This document shows positions 7,235-16,000 of a stretch of DNA of 64,000 nucleotides, one piece after another. Position 1 is the stretch's first letter. Each line of letters opens with the position of its first letter. The position numbers and the translations under genes are program-made. The notes beneath the pieces were generated by a model. It was not told where the DNA came from. It saw only the letters and a program-made list of their open reading frames with translations, and searched no databases. Origin of the DNA: Thiorhodococcus drewsii AZ1 (GTDB taxonomy: Bacteria; Pseudomonadota; Gammaproteobacteria; Chromatiales; Chromatiaceae); NCBI RefSeq assembly GCF_000224065.1, contig NZ_AFWT01000013.1, positions 1 to 64,000 of the forward strand. Reading direction: 5' to 3'.

Positions 7235-7240
7235 TATACT
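7235..7240 (+). promoter_or_regulatory. Possible -10 box (TATACT) for the chemoreceptor leader
   Basis: TATACT matches the sigma-70 -10 consensus at five of six positions. The best-spaced -35 region (AAACCA) is poor, and the sequence is not a good sigma-28 match either. The assignment is weak, but it lies about 130 bp before the leader terminator. Confidence 0.25.
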
Positions 7241-7366
7241 CTCCGCCAACTCACCAGACCTCGTCCACCGTCCGCGCTCGCTATATCTCGCGAGGATGTC
7301 GACGAAGCTCCAGCGCGGAGCAAACGCCCTTGGTTTAACCTGCTTCCACGCGTGATCCGATCCGTT

Positions 7367-7389
7367 GGTGGCGCATTGCCACCTTTTTT
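7367..7389 (+). terminator. Intrinsic terminator in the leader of the chemoreceptor gene
   Basis: GGTGGC (7367-7372), loop GCATT, and GCCACC (7378-7383) are followed directly by TTTTTT (7384-7389). It reads only on the plus strand and ends 17 bases before the chemoreceptor ATG (7407). No plus-strand gene lies between it and the carbonic anhydrase gene 2.4 kb upstream, so it either attenuates the chemoreceptor transcript or ends an unrecognised small RNA. Confidence 0.75.
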
Positions 7390-7406
7390 GTCTCCCAGGC
7401 GCTCAG

Positions 7407-9053
7407 ATGAATCTATTCCGTCATATCAGTATCAATCATCGACTCTGGATCATTTCCGGTTTCGTCACGCTCGGTTTCGCGATAGGACTCACACTCGCAC
7501 TGCTCGAAATCCGCTCCGTTCTGATGGCGCAGAAGATCGAGCAGGTCACCCGGCTGGTGGAAACGGCCATGAGTATCGCGGCCGACTATCGTCAGCGCGC
7601 ATCCAGCGGGGAGCTCTCCGAAGCGGACGCCAAGGCCGCCGCACTGCGCACCCTTTCAGGTCTGCGTTTCGAGGGAAACAATTATTTCTGGGTCAACGAC
7701 CTGGACGGCAACTGCGTCATGCAGCCCTTCAAGCCTGATCTGGCCGGTAAAAGCCTGCTTTCGATCAAGGACGCCAACGGTAAGCTCTATCACAAGGAGA
7801 TGTGGCAGAAGGCACGCGACGAGGGCAAAGGCATGGTGACCTACGCCTGGCCCAGGGGTGGCGAGACCAAGCCCGAGCCCAAGATCGCCTACGTCGAGAC
7901 CTTCGGCGACTGGCAATGGGTGATCGGTGCCGGGATCTATGTCGACGACGTGGATGCCACCTTCCAGAAGAATGCCATGCTCATGGCCGGATTCGGCGTG
8001 CCGCTCCTGCTCGGCCTGATCCTGGTCACCACACTGACCTCGCGCTCCGTGGTCACCCCCATCCATAACGCCGCATTGACGATGGTGGACATCGCCAGTG
8101 GCGCGGGAGACCTCACACGCCGACTGGATACCAGCGGCAAGGACGAGGTCACCGAAATGGCGTCGGGCTTCAATCAGTTCACCAGCAAGACCGAACGCAT
8201 GGTGATCGCCGTCGGCCAGGCCACAACCGAGATCGCCTCGGCGGCCGAAGAGCTCTCTGCGGCGACCCAGTCCAACACGGCAACGATGGACAGACAGCGC
8301 AACGAGACTCAGCAAGTCGCGACCGCCGTCACCGAGATGTCCGCAACCATCAAGGAGATCGCCAGGAACGCGGAAGAGGCCGCCTCGGCGGCCTTCGACG
8401 CCGACGGCCACTCGCGCACGAGCGGCGAGACAGTCGATCGGGTCATGCGGGCCAATCAACGTCTCGCAACGGAGGTCGAACAGATCGCGGAACGCATCCG
8501 GCGGTTCAACGATGAGAGCGTCGCTATCGGTAGCGTGGTGGACGTGATTCGCGCTATCGCGGAACAAACCAATCTGCTCGCCCTGAACGCGGCCATTGAG
8601 GCCGCCCGCGCGGGAGAGATGGGGCGTGGCTTCGCCGTGGTCGCCGACGAGGTTCGCCGCCTGGCCAACCGGACTCAGGTGTCGACGACAGAGATCCAGA
8701 CGATGATCGAGCGACTGCGCTCCGGTGCCCAGGAGGCCGTCACCGCGATCGAACAGGGCGAGACGCTGACTCAGGAGACGCTGGAAGAGGCAACCCAGGC
8801 GCAGCAGTCATTGGATCAGATCGTGCAATCCATCGGCAGGATTCGCGACATGAACACCCAGATCGCGAGCGCCGCAGAAGAGCAGGCGACCGTCGCGCAT
8901 GAGATCGACCGCAGCGTGGTCAACATCTCGAATCTGTCCACCGAAACGGCGCAAAACACCGAGCACACTGCGGCCTCAACCCTCGAACTCTCGCGACTCG
9001 GTGCCGAGCTGCATGCCCTGGTGAGTCAGTTCAAAGTCGGAGTCGCGTCCTGA
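7407..9053 (+). CDS. Methyl-accepting chemotaxis protein with a periplasmic single-Cache domain
   Basis: The start [14 protein letters not shown] gives 548 residues. A first membrane helix is followed by a periplasmic sCache_2-type sensor, recognisable from [20 protein letters not shown] and the later [15 protein letters not shown]. The second membrane helix ([14 protein letters not shown]) is followed by a HAMP segment and the cytoplasmic signalling domain, whose hairpin tip carries the conserved [19 protein letters not shown] block. It senses a small molecule (Cache_2 receptors often bind carboxylates; ligand unknown here) and controls a CheA kinase. It is a single gene, convergent with aprA. 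An intrinsic terminator just upstream (7367-7389) suggests control in the leader. Confidence 0.9.
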   Translation: MNLFRHISINHRLWIISGFVTLGFAIGLTLALLEIRSVLMAQKIEQVTRLVETAMSIAADYRQRASSGELSEADAKAAALRTLSGLRFEGNNYFWVNDLDGNCVMQPFKPDLAGKSLLSIKDANGKLYHKEMWQKARDEGKGMVTYAWPRGGETKPEPKIAYVETFGDWQWVIGAGIYVDDVDATFQKNAMLMAGFGVPLLLGLILVTTLTSRSVVTPIHNAALTMVDIASGAGDLTRRLDTSGKDEVTEMASGFNQFTSKTERMVIAVGQATTEIASAAEELSAATQSNTATMDRQRNETQQVATAVTEMSATIKEIARNAEEAASAAFDADGHSRTSGETVDRVMRANQRLATEVEQIAERIRRFNDESVAIGSVVDVIRAIAEQTNLLALNAAIEAARAGEMGRGFAVVADEVRRLANRTQVSTTEIQTMIERLRSGAQEAVTAIEQGETLTQETLEEATQAQQSLDQIVQSIGRIRDMNTQIASAAEEQATVAHEIDRSVVNISNLSTETAQNTEHTAASTLELSRLGAELHALVSQFKVGVAS

Positions 9054-9072
9054 ATGCGATAACCGAGACCCC

Positions 9073-9094
9073 CCGGCGGCCTCACGGCCACCGG
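9073..9094. terminator. Possible terminator hairpin between the chemoreceptor and aprA
   Basis: CCGGCGGCC (9073-9081), TCA loop, CGGCCACCGG (9085-9094) form a GC-rich stem with one mismatch between two convergent genes. No T run follows on either strand, so its efficiency is doubtful. Confidence 0.35.
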
Positions 9095-9144
9095 AGTTTC
9101 CGGATCAGCTGAACGACCCCACGCAATAGGGGACCGTCGGAACA

Positions 9145-11124
9145 TCACTTGAACAGCTTCGATTTGTCGATCAGATCGACGTGGGCACGCTTGAAGCAGG
9201 TCCAGTTCTTGGACTTTCTGTCGTAGACGGAGTTGACGAAACACTTCCAGTGTTCTTCGTCGACGACGTTGTAATCCATCCGGTAGTAGAAGCCGGGATA
9301 GCGGCTCTCCTCGCGGAATTGGATGTGCTTCATGTGCGCCTCGGCCGTGAGTAGGCGGTGATAGTTCTCCCAGGCGCGGAGCAGTTCGTGGAGGTCCTTC
9401 GCGCGCATCTTGAGCGCATCTTCCTTGAGCATTTCCAGCTTGTTCTCGGCTACATCCATCATCTTGGCGTTGGTTTGATACAGGGTCGAAACGCCAGCGA
9501 CGTACTCGTCCATCACCTTCTGTAGCCGGAGCTGAAGCATCTGCGGCGTGATGTAGTCGGGGTTCACATCGATCGCCGTGCTGTCGTCCTTGTGTTCCAG
9601 GAAATTGCGTACCGGTCGGTAGATCTCCTCGACCAGGTCCTGTACGGAATCGGCCAGTTCGGGAACCAGATCCTGGTGGTCCACGCAGTACTTGACCATG
9701 GCCTTGGCCGCGAGCCGACCCTCGGCATGCGAGCCGGAGGAGAACTTGAGACCGGAGGCGCCGACGCCGTCGGCAGCGGTGAAGAGCCCCTGAACGGTGG
9801 TCATGGAGCGATAACCCCAGCTCCAGCCGGAGGGCAGATGGCCGGGAATCCTGTCTGCGTCGGGGTGTTCCTCGCTGGTCGGGGCACCCAGATCCTCGGG
9901 GCCAGAGACCCAGATACCGCAGCAGCCGGCATGCGATCCGAGCAGATAGGGCTCGGTCGGCATCAGCTCGGCGTTCTTCTTCTCCGGCTCGATGTTCTCA
10001 CCCGCCCAGCCCCCGGCCTGGCCGATGCACATATCGAGGAAATCTTCCCATGCATCGGCCTCCAGACGCTTAATTTCATTGGGGGTCATGGTCTCGGCAA
10101 GCTTGCCGAGCACGCTCACCGTATCCATGTAGATCGGGCCCCGCCCCTCACGTATCTCGCGCATCATGAGGTGGTTGCGCAGACAGGAGGCCGGAACGAC
10201 GGCCTGACCATAGGGCGGATACTGGTCCAGCAGCTCCTTGTTGGTCTCCATGTAGTTCTCGCCAAAGGCATTGGTGGCCTTGGCCTTGAACAGCATGAAC
10301 CAGGCGTCGACCGGGCCGTAGCCGTCCTTGAAGCGGACGGGGACGACACGGCTCTCCATCATGGTCAGCTCGGCGCCGGCCTCGGCGGCCATGGCGTAGG
10401 TGCTGCCGGCGTTCCAAACCGGAGCCCAGGTACGCCCGGCACCTTCACCGACGGAGCGCGGACGGAAGATGTCGGCACAGCCGCCCGCGACCAGAAGACA
10501 GGCCTTGAACCTGTAGACATACACCTTGTGTTCGCGGACCGAAAAACCGACGGCGCCGGCGATGCGGTTCTCGTCGTTTTTGTCGTTGAGCAGTTTGACG
10601 ATGCAAACGTGCTCCTGAATCTGCTCGGTGCCCAACGCCTTCTTGGCCGCCTCGGCGACGATCGACTTATAGGACTCGCCGTTGATCATGATCTTCCACT
10701 TTCCGGAGCGGACCGGGTTGCCGCCCTCGACCAGTGGTTTGCCCTCGTCCCCGGCCTGCTTCCAGATCGGCAAGCCCCATTCCTCGAAGAGATGGACGGA
10801 GTCGTCGACATGACGGCCCAGGTCGTAGGTCAAGTCGTCGCGGGTGATGCCCATGAGGTCGTTGGAGACCATGCGGGCATAGTCGGCCGGATCCTGCTCG
10901 CCCAGATAGGTATTGATTGCGGACAGGCCCTGAGCCAGCGCGCCGGAGCGATCCATGGCGGCCTTATCGACCAGCTTGACCTTAAGATCGATGCCCTGCT
11001 TTTTCGCCGCATCAAGCCAGGGGCCGATCTCGTAGGCCGCACCGCAGGCGCCCATGCCACCGCCAATGATGAGGATATCGACCTCTTCCTCGACGACCTC
11101 GGGATGCCCGAATTCTCCAGCCAT
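9145..11124 (-). CDS. aprA: Adenylylsulfate (APS) reductase, alpha subunit
   Basis: The 659-residue flavoprotein catalyses interconversion of APS with sulfite plus AMP. In sulfur oxidisers it runs from sulfite to APS in the cytoplasm. A FAD-binding fold starts at residues 16-30 (DILIIGGGMGACGAA). Family blocks include GLSAINTYLGEQDPADY and the HAGCCGIWVSGPEDLG stretch, and the C-terminal helical domain ends near WTCFKRAHVDLIDKSKLFK. Length fits AprA. It lies 44 bp after aprB in one operon. The usual partners sat and aprM, or qmoABC, are absent next to it, so the electron acceptor link (AprM or Qmo) and the ATP sulfurylase must be encoded elsewhere. Subunit identity is very secure. Confidence 0.95.
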   Translation of the reverse strand: MAGEFGHPEVVEEEVDILIIGGGMGACGAAYEIGPWLDAAKKQGIDLKVKLVDKAAMDRSGALAQGLSAINTYLGEQDPADYARMVSNDLMGITRDDLTYDLGRHVDDSVHLFEEWGLPIWKQAGDEGKPLVEGGNPVRSGKWKIMINGESYKSIVAEAAKKALGTEQIQEHVCIVKLLNDKNDENRIAGAVGFSVREHKVYVYRFKACLLVAGGCADIFRPRSVGEGAGRTWAPVWNAGSTYAMAAEAGAELTMMESRVVPVRFKDGYGPVDAWFMLFKAKATNAFGENYMETNKELLDQYPPYGQAVVPASCLRNHLMMREIREGRGPIYMDTVSVLGKLAETMTPNEIKRLEADAWEDFLDMCIGQAGGWAGENIEPEKKNAELMPTEPYLLGSHAGCCGIWVSGPEDLGAPTSEEHPDADRIPGHLPSGWSWGYRSMTTVQGLFTAADGVGASGLKFSSGSHAEGRLAAKAMVKYCVDHQDLVPELADSVQDLVEEIYRPVRNFLEHKDDSTAIDVNPDYITPQMLQLRLQKVMDEYVAGVSTLYQTNAKMMDVAENKLEMLKEDALKMRAKDLHELLRAWENYHRLLTAEAHMKHIQFREESRYPGFYYRMDYNVVDEEHWKCFVNSVYDRKSKNWTCFKRAHVDLIDKSKLFK

Positions 11125-11168
11125 TTTCGTCTACCTCAGTGCGATCTTGCGCTTAGTTGCAGATCAGC

Positions 11169-11636
11169 TCACTTGCGGATCAATTCGTCGGGGTTGCCTG
11201 GCTTCTGAACACCGCCGAGTGTGAAGAAACCTGGCTCGCCAATCTTGGCGAGATCGGCCTCGGGCTTTGAGCCGTATGGATCGATTGAGCCTTCGGGGGT
11301 GGTGCGGATCGGAAATTCAAACCGCTTCATGTTGCCTTTGCGAAACGTGATGGTCCAGCTGATGGAGTCGCTGCCGCGTAATGGCTGCACGGAGGCGCCA
11401 ATGGGAACCACGTCGGCAGAGTGCCGACATTCGATCGCATGCTGAGGACAGAGCTTGACGCAGGCGTAACACTCCCAGCAGTGCTCCGGCTCCTGGTTGA
11501 AGGCGCGCATGGCGTGACCGGTCTCGGAGCCATCCTGGTCCAACTTCATGAGGTCGTGTGGACAGATGTACATGCAAGCGATCATGTCCCGACCTTTGCA
11601 GCCGTCGCACGTATCGGTACGCACAAATGTTGGCAT
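11169..11636 (-). CDS. aprB: Adenylylsulfate (APS) reductase, beta subunit
   Basis: The 155-residue iron-sulfur subunit transfers electrons between AprA and the membrane partner. It carries two [4Fe-4S] motifs: CDGCKGRDMIACMYICP (residues 10-26) with the long first spacing peculiar to AprB, and CWECYACVKLCPQHAIEC (about 53-70). The C-terminal tail, rich in Pro/Gly, wraps around AprA in known structures. The ATG at 11636 follows AGGAGA at eight bases. It is the first gene of an aprBA operon; the next gene upstream is divergent (DUF423). The promoter should lie in 11640-11860, but I could not place it. Confidence 0.95.
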   Translation of the reverse strand: MPTFVRTDTCDGCKGRDMIACMYICPHDLMKLDQDGSETGHAMRAFNQEPEHCWECYACVKLCPQHAIECRHSADVVPIGASVQPLRGSDSISWTITFRKGNMKRFEFPIRTTPEGSIDPYGSKPEADLAKIGEPGFFTLGGVQKPGNPDELIRK

Positions 11637-11872
11637 GATAATCGATCTCCTAACGGTTCACTGCGGTGGAGCCGCCCCGTTGCCCCCTTCCTGGAGCGAC
11701 TCTGGGCGTCCGGGAGACGCGCCTTGGAGGCATATTACAGAATTCCGAGCGCCCATCACCGCACAGCGAGGCCATCCCCAATGTGAGCGGCCCGAGCCAG
11801 GCTGGTATGCTGCCAGCCCCGATCGCCCGCGCCAAAGCTGCGGGTGCCCTATCTCGACTTGGGAGTCTCATC

Positions 11873-12265
11873 ATGACGACAGCACGCCTATGGCTGACAC
11901 TCGGAGCGGTCTGCGGATTCCTGACCGTATCGCTCGGCGCATTCGGCGCACACGGACTCAAGGGACGGATCGCCGCCGATCTGCTCGCGAACTGGGGCAC
12001 GGCGGCCAATTATCTCGGCATGCACGCTGTCGCGATCCTCGCCTGCGGCCTGCTGCTACTCCTGCATCCTGCGGCTCCACTGATCCGAGCTGCGGCCTGG
12101 TGCTTTCTGATCGGGGTCTCGCTCTTCAGCGGCAGCCTCTTCCTCATGGCCTTGACCGACGCGCGCATGCTCGGAATCGTCACGCCCTTCGGTGGCGTCA
12201 CCCTGCTCGCCGGCTGGGCGCTGCTGGCGGTCGGCGCCTGGCGCGCGGCCGCTCCAGCGAACTGA
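11873..12265 (+). CDS. DUF423 (YgdD-type) small membrane protein
   Basis: The 130-residue protein has four predicted membrane helices and the DUF423 signature GAFGAHGLKGR near residues 22-32, followed by NWGTAANYLGMHAVAI. I chose the ATG at 11873 (MTTARLWLTLGA) because it starts just before the first helix and follows GGGAG; the longer upstream frame is not conserved-looking. The function is unknown. It sits 9 bp before rsmE, so both are likely co-transcribed. Confidence 0.85.
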   Translation: MTTARLWLTLGAVCGFLTVSLGAFGAHGLKGRIAADLLANWGTAANYLGMHAVAILACGLLLLLHPAAPLIRAAAWCFLIGVSLFSGSLFLMALTDARMLGIVTPFGGVTLLAGWALLAVGAWRAAAPAN

Positions 12266-12274
12266 GGAGCCGCC

Positions 12275-13012
12275 ATGCGCATTCCCCGAATCTATGCTGA
12301 GATCGACCTTCACCTCGGGGCCACTCCGACCCTTCCGGTCGGCCCCAGCCGTCATCTGACGCAGGTCTTACGGCTCGGCCAAGACGACCCTCTGGTTCTC
12401 TTCAATGGGGATGGATTTGACTACTCGGCGCGGATTCTGAGCACGCACAAGGACGGCACGCGAGTCAGTGTGGAAGCCGTCGGCGATCGGGAACCGGATG
12501 CGCCGATCGAGATCCATCTGGCACTCGGCGTCTCCAAGGGGGAGCGCATGGACTTCGCCCTGCAGAAGGCGGTTGAGCTTGGGGTCGGAGCCATCACTCC
12601 ACTCTTTACCGCACGCAGTCAGGTCCGGCTCGACGGCCCCCGTTTGGAGCGACGACTCGAACATTGGCGCGGGATTCTGACTGCGGCCTGCGAGCAATCG
12701 GGGAGACGCCGGCTGCCGAGCCTGAACGCGGCCGCCACATTCGACACCTGGCTGAAATCGCCATCGCGCGGCAAGGGCCTGTTGCTCGACCCAACGGCCT
12801 CCACGCCCCTAGCCGGGCTGAAACGACCCGAAACGGGAGTGACCCTACTGATCGGTCCCGAGGGAGGCTTGAGTCCCGGTGAACGCGAAAAGGCCTATGC
12901 AACGGGTTACCAGGGCGTTCGACTCGGCCCCAGGATTCTGCGCACGGAAACCGCCCCCCTGGCGACCATCGCGGTCATCCAGGCGCTTTGGGGCGATTTC
13001 CGCGAGGGCTGA
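12275..13012 (+). CDS. rsmE: 16S rRNA (uracil1498-N3)-methyltransferase
   Basis: The 245-residue SPOUT-family enzyme methylates U1498 in the decoding region of 16S rRNA using S-adenosylmethionine. Conserved blocks are the N-terminal PUA-like part (MRIPRIYAEI), KGERMDFALQKAVELGV near residue 90, AACEQSGRRRLP near 140, and the knot LLIGPEGGLSPGE followed by LGPRILRTETAPL, which forms the cofactor site. Length is normal. Its stop codon (13010-13012) directly abuts the stop of the convergent chpA gene (13013). Confidence 0.92.
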   Translation: MRIPRIYAEIDLHLGATPTLPVGPSRHLTQVLRLGQDDPLVLFNGDGFDYSARILSTHKDGTRVSVEAVGDREPDAPIEIHLALGVSKGERMDFALQKAVELGVGAITPLFTARSQVRLDGPRLERRLEHWRGILTAACEQSGRRRLPSLNAAATFDTWLKSPSRGKGLLLDPTASTPLAGLKRPETGVTLLIGPEGGLSPGEREKAYATGYQGVRLGPRILRTETAPLATIAVIQALWGDFREG

Positions 13013-16000
13013 TCAGACCGGAGCATGCTCCGAGAGCAGAGAGGCGATCTCGTTCAGTAGCTCGGATTCTTGGTAGGGCTTGCCGAGATAGCGATTGACA
13101 CCGAGCTGCATCGCATAGTCGCGATGCTTCGCGCCCGTGCGCGAGGTGATCATGATGATCGGCAGGGTGTGATAACGCTCCGAGCGGCGGATATGCCGGG
13201 TCAGCTCGTAGCCGTCCATACGCGGCATCTCGATATCCAGCAGCATCAGGTCTGGAACCCGCTCGTCGAGCAGGGTCAGTGCCTCGACCCCATCCTTCGC
13301 GGTCAACACCTCCATGTTCTGACGCCTGAGCAGGCGACTCGTGACCCGACGCACGGTGAGCGAATCGTCGACCACCATGATGCAGGTCCCTTCGTGCACC
13401 GGCTCGTCGGCAACCGCGCCCTGGCGGTATTCCTGCAGAGCGCCGGAGCGCAGCAGGGCGAGGGCGTCCAGAATCAGCGCCACCCGACCGTCCGGCAGGA
13501 TGGTGCCGCCGCTCAGCCAACGTACGCCGGCGAGTTGTGGACCAAGTGGCTTGACCAGGATCCGCTGGCTCTCGACGAGGGTGTCGACATGCAGGGCGAC
13601 CCGCTGGTCGCCGAGACGCACCAGCAGCATCGGCATCCAGCGACGCTCGCCGAATTCGGGCTCCTGACCGGGCTCGAGCACACCCCCCAGATAGACGACC
13701 TTGTAGGTGTGTCCACGGGCGCTGAACCCCTGGCCCTCGCCATGGTAGATCGCTGTCAACTCCTCGCGCGAGATACGCGCGGCGCCTTCCACCGTGCTAT
13801 GTGGCACGGCATAGATGTTCTCTCCGGCCGAGACCAGGAAGGCATCGATGATGGCCAATGTCAGCGGCAGCCGGATGGCGAATTTGGCTCCCTTGCCCCA
13901 GACCGACTCCAGACTGATGGTGCCGTTGGCGGCCTTGATCTCGGAGGCGACCACGTCGAGGCCCACGCCCCGGCCGGAGATCTGGGTCACCTTGCCCGAG
14001 GTGGTGAAACCGGGCTCAAGGATGAACTGCAGCAAGGCCTCCTCGGGCAGCTGGGCCTCGGCGGACATGAGTCCGCGCGCGATCGCCTGCCGGCGGATCG
14101 CCTTCAGGTCCATGCCCTTGCCGTCGTCGCTCAGACTGATGACGGCATCGTTGCCTTCGCGGCGCAGCGCCAGGGTCACCATGCCGGTGGCCGGCTTGCC
14201 GTTCGCAACCCGGGTCTTGGGATCCTCCAGACCATGGTCGACCGCATTGCGCAACAGATGCTCCAAGGGCGCAACCAGGCGGTCGAGGATGGTGCGGTCC
14301 AGCTCGACCTCGGGACCGATGACCTCCAGTCGCGCCGATTTACCCAAACTGTCGGCGGTTTGGCGCACCAGACGATGCAGACGCGGCACCACCTGGACGA
14401 AGGGGACCAGACGGGTACGCAGCAAACCGTCCTGCAGGTCATCGGCCAGACGTGCCTGCTGATTCAGCAGATCGGTGAACTCGCGCTGATAGCCACCGAG
14501 CATCTCCTTGGCGCTGACCAGGTCGTTGACGGTCTCGGCCAGACTGCCGGAGAGCTGCTGGAGCCGCGAGAAGCGGTCGAACTCCAGCGGATCGAAGTCC
14601 TCGTCGTATTCAGAGGCGGCGCCCGAGCGCTCGAAGCGATGCAGGATCTGGGTCTGGGTCTCGATCTCCAGCAATCGTAGCTGCTCGCGCAGACGCACGA
14701 CGGTTTGGTCGAGCTCGCTCAGACCGAATCCAAGCTGACCGTTGCGCTGGGTAAGACGGCCACGGTAGAGACTGATCTCGCCGGCATGATTCACCAGGCG
14801 ATTGAGCAGATCCGAACGCACCCGAATTTGGGGCACGACCGAAACGCCAGCCACATCGCGACCGGTACCCGGCTCAGCCAGCATCTCGGAGGCCACACGG
14901 GTGACCTCCGAGAGGATCGGAACCTGCTCGGACGCAGAGGCGGGCTCGGCCTCGGCTGCCGGGCGCATCACGGCAACCTCTTGAGTCTCCGAAACCTCGT
15001 CGGGGGCACGACTGAGCGCCTCGACCAGGGCGGTCACGACCGGAATGGGGGCACCCTGTTCCAGTGCATCCACCTGCACCGACAGGGTATCGACGGCACG
15101 CTGAGCCAACTCCAGGGTGACGTCGTTAACCACACCCCCTGCTTCGCCGAGGGACTTGAGTCGAGTCTCGAGCGCATGGCTCAGATCACCGATGACCGTC
15201 AGACCGGTCAGCCGTGCACTTCCCTTGAGGGTGTGAAGAAGACGGTTGATGCCATCAAGCGCAGACGTATCCTGCGGGGCCAGCTGCCATTCGCGGAACT
15301 GGGTATCGAGATTGTCGAGCAGGTCGCGCGCATCCTCCAGGAACAGACTCGCCAGCTCGGGATCCGGGGCCGGCATCAGGTTCTCGGGCTCGCTTTCGAC
15401 CTCGACCGGAACCGGCTCGGTCGTTTCCTGAGAGAGGGATTCGAGCGGCTCGGACGTGGCCTCGACGGGCTCGGCCAGCTCCTCCGCTTGCGCGTCCTGG
15501 AGTTCCTCCTCGCCGACCTCGTCCTCGCGCGGCTCGATCGGTTCCAGCTCCAACCGCTCCAGGACGTTCCCGGACGGCTCGGCCATGTCCAGATCCACCA
15601 CATCGGATTCCACCGCCTGCTCCGGCTCCTCCGATACCAGAGTTTCGGGAGTCTCGGTGGCCTCGGGTTCGGGCATCTGAGGCTGGATCGATGGCTCGAC
15701 CACATCCGCAGGCGATATCTGTTCCAGGTCGGCCATAAGGGCCGTAAGTGCGGAGGCACCCTCGCCGACCGCCGGCAACTCGTCGACACGGGCCTCGACC
15801 CCGAGGACGAGACGCCTCAGCAGGGAAAGAAGCCCCTCGTCGAGCTCGGCATCGGTCGCCAACATCGGCTTGATCCGCAGCTCCATCCCCTTGGTCACCC
15901 GAGCGATGGAATCGATTCCTGCCATACGGGCACTGCCGGTCAGGGTGTGTAGCGCCCGCTGAATCGGCTCGCCGACCTTGGCCCCCGAGGACTCGACCCC

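Larger units (their letters stand above)
6771..7406. other. Long intergenic region between the Fe-S gene and the chemoreceptor
   Basis: No gene is convincing on either strand in these 636 bp. An inverted repeat GGCGGCG (7029-7035) / CGCCGCC (7057-7063) and a TATACT box at 7235-7240 are present, and the region ends with an intrinsic terminator at 7367-7389. The plus-strand sequence between the TATACT box and the terminator (about 7247-7389) is the size of a regulatory leader RNA or a small RNA. Confidence 0.45.

Noticed and set aside
7140-7240. Leader segment with AAACCATTCG and CGCAAAG words reminiscent of a c-di-GMP (GEMM) riboswitch
   Set aside because: The words are too close together to form the first stem, and the second conserved half is not present; I could not draw the GEMM fold.
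9592-11208. Long open frame opposite aprA (over 500 codons)
   Set aside because: Antisense shadow caused by the strong GC3 of aprA; the product has no recognisable domain and aprA is certain.
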